Below, piece after piece: positions 36,901 through 47,400 of a stretch of DNA of 64,000 bases. The translations under genes and the position numbers were made by a program. Source of the stretch: Chrysomallon squamiferum (lineage: Eukaryota > Mollusca > Gastropoda > Neomphalida > Peltospiridae); contig CM022666.1 of NCBI GenBank assembly GCA_012295275.1, forward strand, positions 10,197,002 to 10,261,001. The letters run 5' to 3'. Under the pieces are notes generated by a model. That model did no database searches, was not told where the DNA came from, and worked only from the letters and a program-made list of their open reading frames with translations. Every line of letters starts with the position of its first letter. Positions within the stretch are counted from its first letter, which is position 1.

Positions 36901-39900
36901 CAAAACCAAACAAGTATTAATAGTTTTTGGAAAAACATTTTGATCAGCTGGGCAAAATTACAATAAAAATGAAAGCAACAAAATATAATTCACATTCTAA
37001 GAATTAATGTTTGGTATAATTAATATAAATAATAAACCATTTTTATATAAATATTATTTCAATACTAGTTTTATACATTACTTACTAAATGAACAGAAAT
37101 GTTTTAACATATCAACAATTTATAATAAAATATACTTCAAATTTCCTTGAATATGCTTCCTTACTGTAAGCATTTAAAACTTTTATACATAATTCAGATT
37201 ATTTTATAGAGAACAGTTTATTCAAATATAAGTTGCTTCAAAATATATATGAGCTATTAAATTCTCAAAAACAAGGTATGCAAATCACAGATTTATTTAT
37301 CATGTATGACCAAATTAATGGGAGCAGTATTATCTCACACCATTTACACATGTAAAAGATTCAAATCTCTCTCTGCTTTAATATATAATTTTGAATAGAA
37401 TTTAACTATTAATACATTTTTGGTTATGATTTATTTGATTAATAGCAATACTTCTATTTTTCATAATAATGCCCTGAAACAATATAACATTTATTTCTTT
37501 AATGTAATATTATTTATCATTTATAGGATAAAATACATACAAAAATATTTAATAAAATAAAAATTAAAAATTAAATGCATATTAATTTTAGTAAAAATGT
37601 TAACTTTGTTATGACACAAATTGAAAAGAGCAAGTTTGTAATGGTTAATCATTAATTTAAATATTATATTTATTGAATGAAAATACTGGACAAAATGTTC
37701 ATATTAATGTCAGTAAAACCATTTTATAAAGGAAATTTGAAATAGAAAAAGATATTTTTAACAAAAATTGCAGTTTTAAAATGTAAGAATCAGCTCTGAC
37801 TCAATATTTTTTTTAATTATCTTACTATAATTGAAATTAAAAAGCAAAAAAGAAAGAAAGATGACATAAAAGATATGATTCAGATGAATAACTTGTTTTG
37901 GGGAAATCCACATCTTCTTTTATGTATCTCATAGCATTGTTACCTTTTACTATTCACTTTTTATCTATTTACCTACTCCTCCCTCAATTTTAATAATATT
38001 ATGTGTTATATTTATGTGCTAATGTATTTATACATGTTGTGTGTGTGTGTGTGTGTTAAAAAGATATGTAAGGTAATTCAGAGCCCCAACCCTGTTATTT
38101 TTAATTTTTATTTTGGGGCCAAAATTCATATATGAAATAAAAGTTCATAATTAAAAAAATGATAATTCACGGCATCAATTTAAACTCAGTTATAAATACT
38201 GCCTTTTGTACTATTTATAGTGTTTGATATTTTAAATATTAATAACAAAAATTTAATTAATTAATAAAGATTATTCTACACTTTGTTTTCACGAAAAAAA
38301 ATATAATAATAATAAATAAATAAATAATTGAAAATAAATTTTAAAAAAGATTTTTTTTTGTAATTTAAATGTAATTCACACATACAGTCAAGCTGACAAT
38401 TAACATATATGCTTTTGCTAGCAGGCTATTATTAACATATACTTTTTGGTTTACATGTATAAAGTAACTTCAATAAATAATATTCAGAACATATTGCTGT
38501 TGTGCTGATCTTTATTCTTCATCTAATATAATATGGAAAATGAAAACATGTTCTTTTATTGTTGAGTTTTTATCATTTTTACTCCATTTTAATTACAGTT
38601 TATGGTTCTTTTGCAGAGTAAAGGGACACTGTATTATGTTGCCAAAGAGGGCTATATTAAGTGAGGGTGTCTGCAGCAAACAGTGCATCAACGTATTTGC
38701 TGCAACAGCCATAATGAAATTTAATCAGTGCTGCAGTAATGTCTTACCATGTGACAGATGGCAACATTGTACAAGGAACTGCTACTGTCTAATTACTTTC
38801 TGTTTAGTTAAGCAATTTCAGTTACAATGCAATGTTGTGGCATATTTCTATTTAAACACTTAGGAGGTTTTAGGGTAACCAAGAATTAAAGTGAAATGAT
38901 TTGGGGTGGCTGGGTTGCTGCAAACAATTCTGATTCATTGTATGAAAATTGATCACTTACTGCCATGGAGTCGACCTCACTGTGAACAGCAACAGTTTTT
39001 ATTCCTAGTCTTTTGCAGGTTTTAATAACTCGACAAGCTATTTCTCCTCTGTTTGCAATCAGGATTTTCTCAAATTGCTAAATAAACACAAAATTGTAAA
39101 GTACATCATATGATATGACTTGCAAGCTTGTACATATAGTTTAACAAACATGTATCCAAAAATATGTGTAAGGCCAATTATTTAATTTATTAGGATTGTG
39201 AACATGAAATCAAAATGTTTACTCATGCAAACACTGAAAATCATAGGTGAGCATGTTCACACATACAAATACAGTGGTATCTTGACTTACAAGTTTAATT
39301 CGTTCTGTGACCAAGCTCATATCTCAATTTGCTCCTATATCAAATCAGTTTTCCTAACCGAAATTAATTGAAATACCATTAATCCATTCCAGCCCCTCAA
39401 AAACCACCCCAATGTTTTGTAATATGTTCTTAAATTAAAAAAATGTATTTATAAATGACAAATATTGTATAAAAACAAAATAAAAGAGAATGTAAAGAAA
39501 TACATTGGTTTTGTAAAGTTTATTTATATTGGACGTCAGACAAATTATTTTAATTCTTTTGGCTGGAGATACAGCCTTTATCAACTCCTTCACCTTCAGT
39601 ATTGTACATATCGTTGAAGTACTACGCTTGTACTGCCTAGCCAAGTCGACTACATGCATACCTCGCTTGTGTTTTTCTATGAATTCAAGCTTTAATTCAA
39701 TGGACATCATCCGCTTCTTCTCAACACTGTCCTTTGCATTCACTTTCTTAGGATCCATGGCCAGAAAAAAGAAATTTGGCAAAACACTGCACAAAACACA
39801 ACAGAGATGCTTCCGCAGGAAGTTAACCACGTGAAGTAAACAAGTGACACACGGGATTCTGGCTGGATGTTATGTTGTTTGTTGTGCCAACTAGCAGTGG

Positions 39901-42900
39901 CATATATAAAGCTCAGTCATAACTCGGATCTTGGCTCGCAACTCAAAGCAAAAAATCGACCAGATGGCTGCTTATAACTCAAAAAACTTGTAATTTGGGG
40001 CACTCATAAGTCAAGGTACCACTTTATAATATACACTGACATATTTGGAGCTGGAATTTCTATTTATGAATCACAATGGTTATTTAATTTTAATAAAGTG
40101 TTACAGTTTGGATATTATACTTATGATTAGAGAATGTTACTTACTGTTTCTCCATTTATATATTTGTCATTCCAATATTCACATTTACACACAAAGGCAG
40201 TAGTGTACAAGTTACTTCTAAGATTGTAACTTAATCGCTGAAAGAAAACAAATCAATGAAATTCTAAATGTTGTATTAATTCAATAAATTCTATTTCTTA
40301 TTATTTGTTTACTATTTTTATTTATTTTATCTATGTCACAAACGTTTATTTTAATATATATGGATGTGACAAAATTTTCAAATTTATTTTCCTAAAACAT
40401 TATATATCATTAAAAATCGCATAAAATGCATATTAAAATGACACCAAGATCTCTTTGATTGGATTTATACAAAAAAGTTACAAATTTTTATCACAATAAA
40501 ATTGTGAGTTTTTTCTTTCATAACCTTAGGAGAACTTGTGATTCATTTCTGTCATTTGCAGCAAACACTGAATATTTCATACAGCTTTAATCCAATACTC
40601 AAAATAGGCATGTATTACATATCAAATTGAAGCTTTTGATGAGTTCTAACCAAGTTGCTACTATACATGAATTTTAATTAATTAATTAATCAAACAAATT
40701 AGCTCAAATTTAATGTACATTTTAATTATGTAATTCCCAAAAACTCAATATATAAAAAGACCATTCTTCAAGACTAATGAATTGTAGGGGTCTTTACATA
40801 TTCACCTATTTTGCTAACATTCATTTTTTACTAGTTAATTAACAGCATTAAGTAGTGTTAATATGATTTAAAGACTCATATTTTACATATATATTATGTA
40901 CTACATCATTATGTAGTAACCTCACTGTGGTGCCTGGATGAACATTCTTAGAATGGCCAAAAATGGCACAACTTCTCGTATGAGGCACCTGTTTATCACA
41001 AGGTGCAACCTGTGAAGTGGATGATGGGATCTTGGTGGTTGAATCATGGTTAATATCTGCAACCAAGCACATTGCCACGTTGGCCTGGAGTTCATATAGA
41101 TGGGAGATCAGGTTCAGCCTGATCTGATCAACTGGCTGGTCATGCCAAGCTAAAGAGCTAACAACCATTGTTTTATTTATTTTTGTCAGGAGCAAAGATG
41201 GTAACTTGAAGTCTGTATCTGTTGCTCTTGGGATGGTGGTTAGGATTAATCAGGTGATTTATATTTTCATTGCCTGAGTATATCAACCTGTATCCCTGGC
41301 ATTACTGTCTGGTGGTTATCCAGACTGTCTGCTGGACTCAGTGGAGGCATGGTTAATGAACTTCAATTACTCAGTTATGACTGAACTTAAAAATAAATTT
41401 AACTCAACTTTATTCTGACTTTTAATGTGCCCACACTTCCAGATTTTTTTAAAGCGAGATATTTGCACCTTTCTGTGTACTGTACATTCCAAATTTTCTA
41501 CAATGCTTTAAATGTCACAAATATGGGCACGGACAGAATACATGTCAAAATGATATGGCATGTATCAATTGTGGAGGAAAACATTTCATGTACTCACGAG
41601 AATGCCCAAGGTTGCAACTGGAAAAAAAATGGTACAGCTTATTAAAGTGGAAAGAAAACTGTCATTCCCTGAGGCTAGAAAATTGGCAAAGTCATCTTCA
41701 ACAGTGGTACCAAGTAAATCATGTTGCCGTTGTTAGGGTATCTACAGCCAACATAGTCATTCAGACTGGCTTAACATGGTCAAATGGTGTAGATAAATTT
41801 AAAAATATTTCTGATATTGAAAAAACAAAGAAAAAGAATGCTAAAGCAACCACAAAATATTCTAAATTGGTACACAATTCTTTGGATTCTGAAAATCTTT
41901 CAAATGGCTTATCTGCTGGACTGCCAGGTCCCAGCAAGCCTCCTGTGGAAAAGAGACCAAGAAACAAAATAAGAGTCTTCTGCAGAAAGATTAAAGAAAG
42001 CTGAAAAACAGCTGATTCTGACCAATAATCCTTACAAAATGCTGGCTGATATGGATGATCTAATGGATATATCACAAAATCATCTACAACCTCGAAAATC
42101 ACCAAAAGAAAAGTTAAACCCCATATAACCTCCTAATGACTAATTCAATCATTCAATGGAATTGCCGTGGGCTTATGGCCAATTTTGATGAATTGAGCCT
42201 TTCTGTTGTTAAACATAATCCCCTTGCAGTGTGTCTTCAGGAAACTTTCCTTAAAGACACTGACTCTATTATTGTTAAGGAATTTAACCTCTTCCACAAA
42301 TTCCAGGAAACTGAACACAGAGCATCTGGTGGTGTTCTATTCTTGTTAATGAAAATATTCCCCAGAGTGTACTTAAATTAAATACCAACTTACAGGCTGC
42401 AGCAGTTAAAGTCGCAGCTCATAAAACTATAAAATTATGTTCAATTTATTCACTTCCTCGCTATCATTTCAATTTCAAGACTTCAAGATCTCATAGAACT
42501 CCCATCTCCTTTTACTTCTTTTTTTCAATGGCCATCATACCTTGTGGGGATATAAAGAGGTTAATCATAGAGGTGAAGAATTTTATAGGTCTATTGTAAG
42601 ATCTAAATTGGATTATGGATGAATTGTATATGGTTGGCATGCAGTTCTTACCTGCAGGTGCTAGATCCCAAACACAACCATGGGCTTAGGCCTTGTTTTG
42701 GTGCATTCAAAACATCTCCTGTGCAGAGCGTGTTTGCTGATGCACACAAACTTTGTTTGGATGCTAGACATGCAAAGCTTTCTGTCCAGTATGCTGCTAA
42801 GAGAAAATTGTTACCAACACATCCTACACATGACACTGTATTTGACAACAAATATGTGAGATTGTTTGATGCATGGCTAAAGGCAATTAAAACATTTGGT

Positions 42901-44425
42901 CTTCACATCAGGAAGTTTTCAACTGTTTGCAATGTTGATATCTTATAAATTTTGCAAACACCTATGCATCTTGTTTTTTCACCATAGTGTGTTAAACCAA
43001 CAAACATTGTGCTGGATCTTGTGCATCTTTGAAAAGATAGCATAGATCCTAGTATTTATCATCAATTTTTCATGAAAATAAAAGAAAGAATCCATGATTT
43101 TATCCCTGTTTATACAGATGGATCGCAGAATGGGTATTCAGTGGCTTGTGCTGCAGTTTTTCCATCAGAAATATCTTTTTCCATGAGGTTGCCTGATTCA
43201 CCATCAGTTTTCTGAGGTTCAGGCAATCCTTAAAGCCATGGAAAAAATTGAACATTCCTTTGCATCCAAATGTATTATTTTCACAAACTCACTTTCGTGA
43301 CTTCATGTTTTACAGACAACAAATTTGTAGCATACCTTGATTGTGATGGTTATACTAAAGTTTGTCTTATTATCTAATGCCAATAAAAATATTGTTTTTT
43401 GTTGCGTACCCAGCCATATTTGCATTGCTTGCAATGAAAAGGCAGACTCTGCTGCCAAGTCTGCTTTAGATTTTTCTGAAGTCAAGGTTGGCGTACCTTA
43501 CAATCATTTTAAGCATCAAATTCACAAATATATTTTTTTAATTTGGCAGGATGATTGGAACAGTATGATTGCAAACAAGCTCCATTCTCTGAAGCCAGTC
43601 CTGGGAGATTGGCAGTCCTCTTGTAGGCAGTGCATGAAGGATGAGATAGTCTTGTGTCATGCTTGCATCAGTCATACTTGTTTGACCCATTCATTTATCC
43701 TGAATAATGCTCTGACAATGCGCCACATTTTGGTGGAGTGTGATTATCTTAGGCAGATATATAAGGATGTATTTGGTCAAATAAATGTGATGGAATCATT
43801 TCGATTTCTTCCTGAACTTGTTTTAAAATTTCTGAGTTACAGAATTTTACCATATATATTATAATTTAAATAAACTTGATACTTTTTGCACTGCTCTTTA
43901 CACTACACTTCGACTAATTTTGAATTCTTATATAGAATATATTAACCATTTTGTTATATTTAATTTTGTTTGACACACAGTAGCCGATTATTTTTGTACA
44001 GGGTGTCGTTAAACACTCAATCTTTCATTCATTCATACGTCATGATATTTGTTGTTTATGAAATTATGTAAAAAAAAATAATGACGAAACAGAAACGCGT
44101 ATGAAGGAACCCTCTTCAAGGTAAGGAAAACGGTCAGTCAGGCTACCTTCCGCAGCGGCGTACTTATCTTACGTCTTTTGCAACATACCTTCTTAATAAA
44201 TCTTGATTACATAATTAAATTGTAATACGTTTTACTTCAGTTACTTTGTAACTCAACTGTGCAGCAGAGAAATGATATTTATTTTTTTACGACTGTAATT
44301 TCACCCCCGTATATAACTGGTATACACTTATTTAATTTATCTCTAACCTGTCTTGGGTTCAAATATGCTGCTACGGTGACTTTTGAAAAATGCCTCAAAT
44401 TCCAAAAGGTGCTGGACGCGGCCAT
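19652..44425 (-). CDS. PCCA: Propionyl-CoA carboxylase alpha subunit, mitochondrial
   Basis: Twenty-four minus-strand exons, 5' to 3': 44348-44425, 40145-40237, 38961-39077, 31432-31545, 31120-31173, 30638-30806, 30256-30334, 28388-28490, 27950-28044, 27613-27695, 24342-24479, 23872-23945, 23493-23567, 23145-23213, 22656-22731, 22322-22432, 21950-22052, 21612-21714, 21290-21331, 20971-21069, 20636-20689, 20192-20332, 19993-20070, 19652-19720. They total 2217 nt (738 residues plus stop; human 728) with every junction in phase and GT..AG. Residues 1 to about 57 are an Arg/Ser-rich presequence. Biotin carboxylase follows: [17 protein letters not shown] (59-75), [11 protein letters not shown] (216-226), [11 protein letters not shown] (345-355). 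The biotinyl domain has EAMKMQ with Lys704, and the protein ends IIEFE. The enzyme carboxylates propionyl-CoA to methylmalonyl-CoA with PCCB in the mitochondrial matrix. Confidence 0.97.
19993..20070 (-). other. PCCA: PCCA exon 23: biotin attachment motif
   Basis: The 26-residue exon encodes [16 protein letters not shown] followed by [10 protein letters not shown]. The Lys of the A-M-K-M motif (codon at 20029-20031) is the residue that holocarboxylase synthetase biotinylates. The preceding exon ends PGQK and joins in phase, giving the standard MPG..V.PGQKV.EGQ.. hairpin of biotinyl domains. Retention of the motif argues for a functional gene. Confidence 0.95.
22778..22809 (+). repeat. (TTTA)n microsatellite in PCCA intron 14
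   Basis: About eight near-perfect TTTA units. It lies just upstream, in gene orientation, of exon 15. Confidence 0.9.
22943..22994 (+). repeat. Interspersed repeat segment, related to 25021-25068
   Basis: The stretch around CCGGGTTTTATTTTTGA..CTCGAAATCTCCATGAAATTTGA recurs at 25021-25068 as CTGGGTTTTATTTTTGATACCTCGAAACCTCCATGAAATTTGA in the same orientation. It is evidently a fragment of a dispersed element present in two PCCA introns. The class is unknown. Confidence 0.6.
25151..26044. mobile_element. Pogo/Tigger-like element (894 bp), non-autonomous, TA target duplication
   Basis: The left end CAGTATACCCCTCACCTATTCGCGG and the inverted right end CAGTATTCCCTCGCTATTCGCGG form terminal inverted repeats. 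They are flanked by TA at 25149-25150 and 26045-26046. The GC-rich, CpG-rich ends ('TTCGCGGGTTA', 'CCGCGAATATT') contrast with the AT-rich interior and resemble Tigger/pogo termini. No transposase frame is present, so the copy is a MITE-like derivative. It lies in PCCA intron 10. Confidence 0.8.
26140..26980 (+). pseudogene. Unassigned transposon-like ORF remnant (possibly Mutator-like N-terminal region)
   Basis: A 125-codon frame (26249-26626) is rich in Lys/Arg/Gln at its start ([24 protein letters not shown]), like a DNA-binding N-terminus. It ends [17 protein letters not shown], a Cys-rich segment resembling the start of Mutator-like transposase proteins of invertebrates. Following frames carry CxxC pieces ([13 protein letters not shown] near 26660) consistent with a broken zinc motif. 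It is flanked by stops and has no splice support as a host gene. The family assignment is tentative. Confidence 0.35.
29210..29951 (-). mobile_element. Pogo/Tigger-like element copy 1, with CENP-B-type HTH remnant
   Basis: It begins CAGTGGTACCTTGACTTACGAGTTTAATTTGTTC after a TA dinucleotide and ends with the degraded inverted copy TAAGTCAAGGTA near 29951. The minus strand (about 29680-29430) encodes pieces of the CENP-B/pogo N-terminal helix-turn-helix: [15 protein letters not shown], then [20 protein letters not shown]. The catalytic domain is absent. It lies in PCCA intron 7, in the same orientation as the copy at 39272-40024. Confidence 0.8.
30411..30636 (+). repeat. 38-bp minisatellite in PCCA intron 6
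   Basis: Units of the type ACTCTGTACTAATAACATGT plus ATTTTGTTGTTAATAATT begin at 30453, 30491, 30529 and 30567, exactly 38 bases apart. A degenerate unit starts at 30605 and a longer one at 30411. The array abuts the 5' splice site of intron 6, whose donor begins at 30637 on the minus strand. Confidence 0.85.
31920..32345 (-). pseudogene. hAT-type transposase C-terminal (dimerisation) fragment
   Basis: The minus-strand frame 32213-32031 reads [17 protein letters not shown].. and ends [21 protein letters not shown]. After stops it continues [20 protein letters not shown]. The order 'ILLxLPxSxAS/xERSFSVMKxxxxRL...D.L..L..IAIE.P+KL' is that of hAT dimerisation domains in ZMYM1-like/THAP12-like proteins. 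Stops replace several positions and the rest of the transposase is absent. It sits in PCCA intron 3. Confidence 0.55.
34290..34960 (-). pseudogene. Broken protein gene of the GGGTCATT transposon
   Basis: Read from 34960 downward in changing frames: [106 protein letters not shown]. Related proteins usually keep 'SDGCAxQYKN' and 'ATSHGKxxCDGxGGTxKR', so Asp/His residues in these two blocks are candidates for a nuclease/transposase centre. At least two frameshifts and several stops are present. The function of the family is not established to my knowledge. Confidence 0.55.
35040..35830 (+). repeat. Imperfect (GTA/AGT)n trinucleotide-rich tract inside the TIR element
   Basis: About 800 bases are dominated by GTA/TAG/AGT steps with ATG and ATA variants (for example GTAGTAGTAGTAGTGG and GATGATGATGATGATAAC). 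It creates spurious Val/Ile-rich open frames that are not genes. It looks like an old, expanded and mutated microsatellite. Confidence 0.85.
36376..38960. other. AT-rich remainder of PCCA intron 3
   Basis: Between the TIR element and exon 3 I see only AT-rich sequence with short A/T runs and a TG repeat at 38037-38056. A 107-codon plus-strand frame at 38540-38863 has no recognisable motif and is probably accidental. Confidence 0.5.
39272..40024 (-). mobile_element. Pogo/Tigger-like element copy 2 (753 bp) with CENP-B-type HTH
   Basis: The left end CAGTGGTATCTTGACTTAC and the inverted right end AAGTGGTACCTTGACTTATG are flanked by TA at 39270-39271 and 40025-40026. On the minus strand an ATG at 39758 opens [19 protein letters not shown], followed by [21 protein letters not shown] and [18 protein letters not shown]. 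This is a complete-looking pogo/CENP-B N-terminal HTH, after which the frame drifts into non-coding sequence. The DDE domain is absent, so the element could only have moved in trans. It lies in PCCA intron 2. Confidence 0.85.
41400..44036 (+). mobile_element. RNase H-bearing LINE (I/Nimb-like), internally deleted, antisense in PCCA intron 1
   Basis: ORF1 remnants carry [14 protein letters not shown] and [15 protein letters not shown] zinc knuckles (41500-41610). ORF2 starts near 42139 with [18 protein letters not shown] and [10 protein letters not shown], the apurinic-type endonuclease. It runs to GHHTLWG near 42550, then jumps directly to the end of reverse transcriptase ([16 protein letters not shown], 42577 on), so the RT catalytic core is deleted. 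RNase H follows ([18 protein letters not shown] near 43110; [13 protein letters not shown] near 43430), then the family's C-terminal [25 protein letters not shown] region. The 3' end GGGTGTCGTTAAACA.. plus CATTCATTCAT lies at 44000-44036. The 5' limit may extend to about 40920. Confidence 0.85.
44348..44425 (-). other. PCCA: PCCA exon 1: start codon and mitochondrial presequence
   Basis: The exon encodes [20 protein letters not shown] then YLNPRQ and ends at a consensus donor (CAG/GTTAGAG). It has Arg, His and Lys but no acidic residue and alternating hydrophobics, as expected of a matrix-targeting presequence. It joins exon 2 ([19 protein letters not shown]..) in phase 0. This assignment makes the total exactly 739 codons including the stop. 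First-exon assignments in a divergent presequence are less secure than the core exons, but the promoter motifs around it support the choice. Confidence 0.8.
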
Positions 44426-44450
44426 TTTGTTCCAAAATGTCACGTGATTC
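44419..44450 (-). promoter_or_regulatory. TISU/YY1-like start-codon motif and CACGTG E-box of PCCA
   Basis: On the minus strand the start codon lies in CAAAATGGCCGCG (consensus TISU SAASATGGCGGC, two differences), which is also a YY1-type site. A perfect palindromic E-box core, TCACGTGA, occupies 44440-44447, 15 bases before the ATG. TISU elements are known to act in both transcription and initiation on very short 5' leaders and are frequent in genes for mitochondrial proteins. CACGTG is bound by USF/TFE-type factors. No TATA box is seen. Confidence 0.55.
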
Positions 44451-47400
44451 AGATTTTTTGGATACAATCCTAAATAATAATATACAATTTTATTTATTTT
44501 TCATAGGCTAATTAGCTTTCAGTTTTTTGTTTATGTTCACATATTAGTCTATTATTGTATATTTTTAACGGAATCATAATAGCGTATTAGCGAGATGGAC
44601 TCATTACCATAAATACTGCGGTCGGTCGTCTGATGGTTTGTGATGTTAGGAAAAAAGGAGTTAACATTCAAGACCATATTGACTTTTAACAGATGATCAT
44701 AATTTTCTGTACAACAGAGATATCTGGACCATCTAGGATCCTTTACTGAGGTGAGGAATGTCTCTGAAATAAAACAAATTCCACTAAAAGCAGCACATTT
44801 TTCTTCATTACGCCATTTTGTGAAAGTCACAAAGCTCGTTTCCTCGTACATATTAAACATGTTCTTGTTTAGTACCTGACTCTATCTTTAAGTCAATAAC
44901 GTCTAGTCAGAGAGCTGAATAAGTGTAATTAATATCCTGCCATTTCATTAATTATATGTCTGAAAGTAAACTAAACTCTTTGAAACGTTAAGCGGCTGTC
45001 AGTGTTCATGCTGAAGCAAGTAAAGGTTAGCCCAACATTTGGCAAATTAGAGGGTAATCCAAACATTTATATCAGTAAGAACTTAGAAAGTAAACAATTT
45101 TCATTTTTATAGTAAATCTCATTATATCAAATAATGAATCTATTTTTTTTAATTATTATTATTATTATTTTATGTTTTTATTTCCTTGTTTTGCATGGTT
45201 TGTCCTTTCAAACTAGCTCAGATCCAGATTCATTATTTCATTGTGCTAGTATACTGCTGTGCATTTATGTTTATTTGTTCTTTTGGGGTTTTTAAAAAAT
45301 TAATTTACGTTCCTTTATGGGTTTTTATATATATTTTGGGGGTTCTGTTATTATGATTATAGTTTTTCTTCAGTTCCTTGTAATTTACTTGTAATTTTAT
45401 ACATAATTTAATATACATGTATGTGTGTGTGTGTGTGTGTCTGTGGATGTACGTGTGTGTGTGTGTGTGGTCAAGTTTCACTTTCTATTATTACTATACA
45501 GACACAAAATAATTAATGTTCTACATCATACACAACAGATGTATTACAGCTCAAAATTCAGAATACAAATGAACAATAATACTCTAACCATTCAAGTAAT
45601 GAATTGTTTGCTGATGTGTTCAAAGATGCGTGTTGTTTTTAATTAACTATTTGGTGTTTTCAATATTTTTGACATATTATCTCATTATTTCTTAACAGAA
45701 CCTTACTTCTCATTATTTTTTCATGTCTAGCTTGAACATTTTTCTGTAAAAAATGTTGATGTCATTGATTCCCTATGCAATGATATCTGTTGTTAGAGAA
45801 ATATTCTTAGTCATATTGGATTTCCTACTTGAAGGAATACAGATATTAGCTAAAACAATGAAGCCAAATGAGATATATAATTATATTTACATTATTTATT
45901 ATTATGATTATTATTATTATTAATTTTATTTAATTTTGTTTAATGTTGTTTGGTGAGGGACATTTTAAGTTATGTTGAGTTAATTGAATATTAATGAAAT
46001 ATTGATAACTATGGCTGTTTGTCTGGTAAAAGAAAAATGTTTGTCTTATTAAATCACATTTTTGAAACAATAAAAACCATTTGTTGCATAATTATATATT
46101 GTTACTGTAATATTAAATTACCTAAAATGAAATAAATATATAAAGGAAATTAATATCTACACAAACAGTGCATATAATTTGAAATTAAATTTCAATTCGG
46201 ATAACAATTATATACAGTAAATATCATTGGTGTGATTATTGTCTTCTTTTTTAATGTTTTATGTATTTGTTGAATATGTACAAGATTAAACCTGCATCAG
46301 TAAACCTAGCAATCTGGGCAATAAAATTTATACAAAAACTATTTATCTTATAATCACAAGTGAGAAGTTTTATTTAGCATTTAGTTGGATCAGTTTCACA
46401 TGCTTTGACAAAACATTAAGGTATTTATAGAAACAAGAATATTTAGAACTCTAACACAAATGGAGATAGGTTAAATTTATCAGTAGAATTATTATTATTT
46501 TTAATTTAGACTTTTGCATCAGTTACAGAATAAATATTCAGTAAGTCATGAATAAAGAATTTCTGCAGATTTTATAATTTTTTCTGATACCATAATCATT
46601 TCTGCAGTTATGCAAATTTTAGATCCACCTCTCTTTCTCAGCATAGCTATGCCCATGTTGACCACCATATTTGGTTCTTCACTTTTAGCCAGCTTTGTCT
46701 TTATTAATGTTTTCGCAGTATCAAATCATACACAATCATATTGTTTGCACAGTAGGATGAGTGGTAGTGACCTATGCAAGTTATGAAATAACTGAAAATG
46801 TTCTATTATTTGGTGATTTGTGGGATTCATACAAAGTCTCTTATTCCATACTTCTGAAAACTGTTTCAGCCTTTATTGTTAAAAGGCATTTTCATCCCTG
46901 TTAGATCTTGTGTTGTAGATGTAGATCTGTTTTTTGCCAGATCTAAGCATGAAAGAAATGCAGTACTTGAGTAGCTGTGTACATATGAAGTTCAGCAACT
47001 GTTGACAAATCAGGGAACATGTTCCCAAAGATGTCAAATATTAGATCATAACGACATTGAAAACTGGCACAAACAACAACATAATGATTGAGTTGACAAC
47101 TGGTAGCCAAAATTGTTGATTACTTAATTACAATGTCATTCGAAGTCTGTCATAATAAAGAAAATCACATACATTGTTTATATGTTAAAACTGATAAGTC
47201 AGTAACAAATTTAAATAAATATTTTTTAAATATTATTATTAAAACAGTGAAAACTTTGTATTTGTATTTGTATTTTGCTTTTGAGCTAATTCTGAAAAAT
47301 ACAGCTATGGAGCAAGGTTTTGGTTGACCTAGGAAATAAAATGATGACTGAAATTATTTTTCATTATGAACTGTCTTACCATTTCTGTTACTCAGCCTTT

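Noticed and set aside
38540-38863. 107-codon plus-strand frame with several Cys
   Set aside because: The cysteines have no regular spacing; it lies antisense within PCCA intron 3 and has no supporting context.
40848-41195. 115-codon minus-strand frame in PCCA intron 1
   Set aside because: No recognisable domain. The sequence may belong to the 5' region of the plus-strand LINE that follows.
44552-44860. 102-codon minus-strand frame upstream of PCCA exon 1
   Set aside because: No motif, no splice connection to PCCA exon 1, and it lies in the promoter-side interval; probably accidental.
45421-45646. 73-codon frame starting in the TG repeat
   Set aside because: Low-complexity Cys/Val repeat translation, not a gene.
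46560-47110. Protein-like antisense stretch, considered as a hAT or other transposase
   Set aside because: The pieces across frames did not fit any family order I could name, so no feature was assigned.
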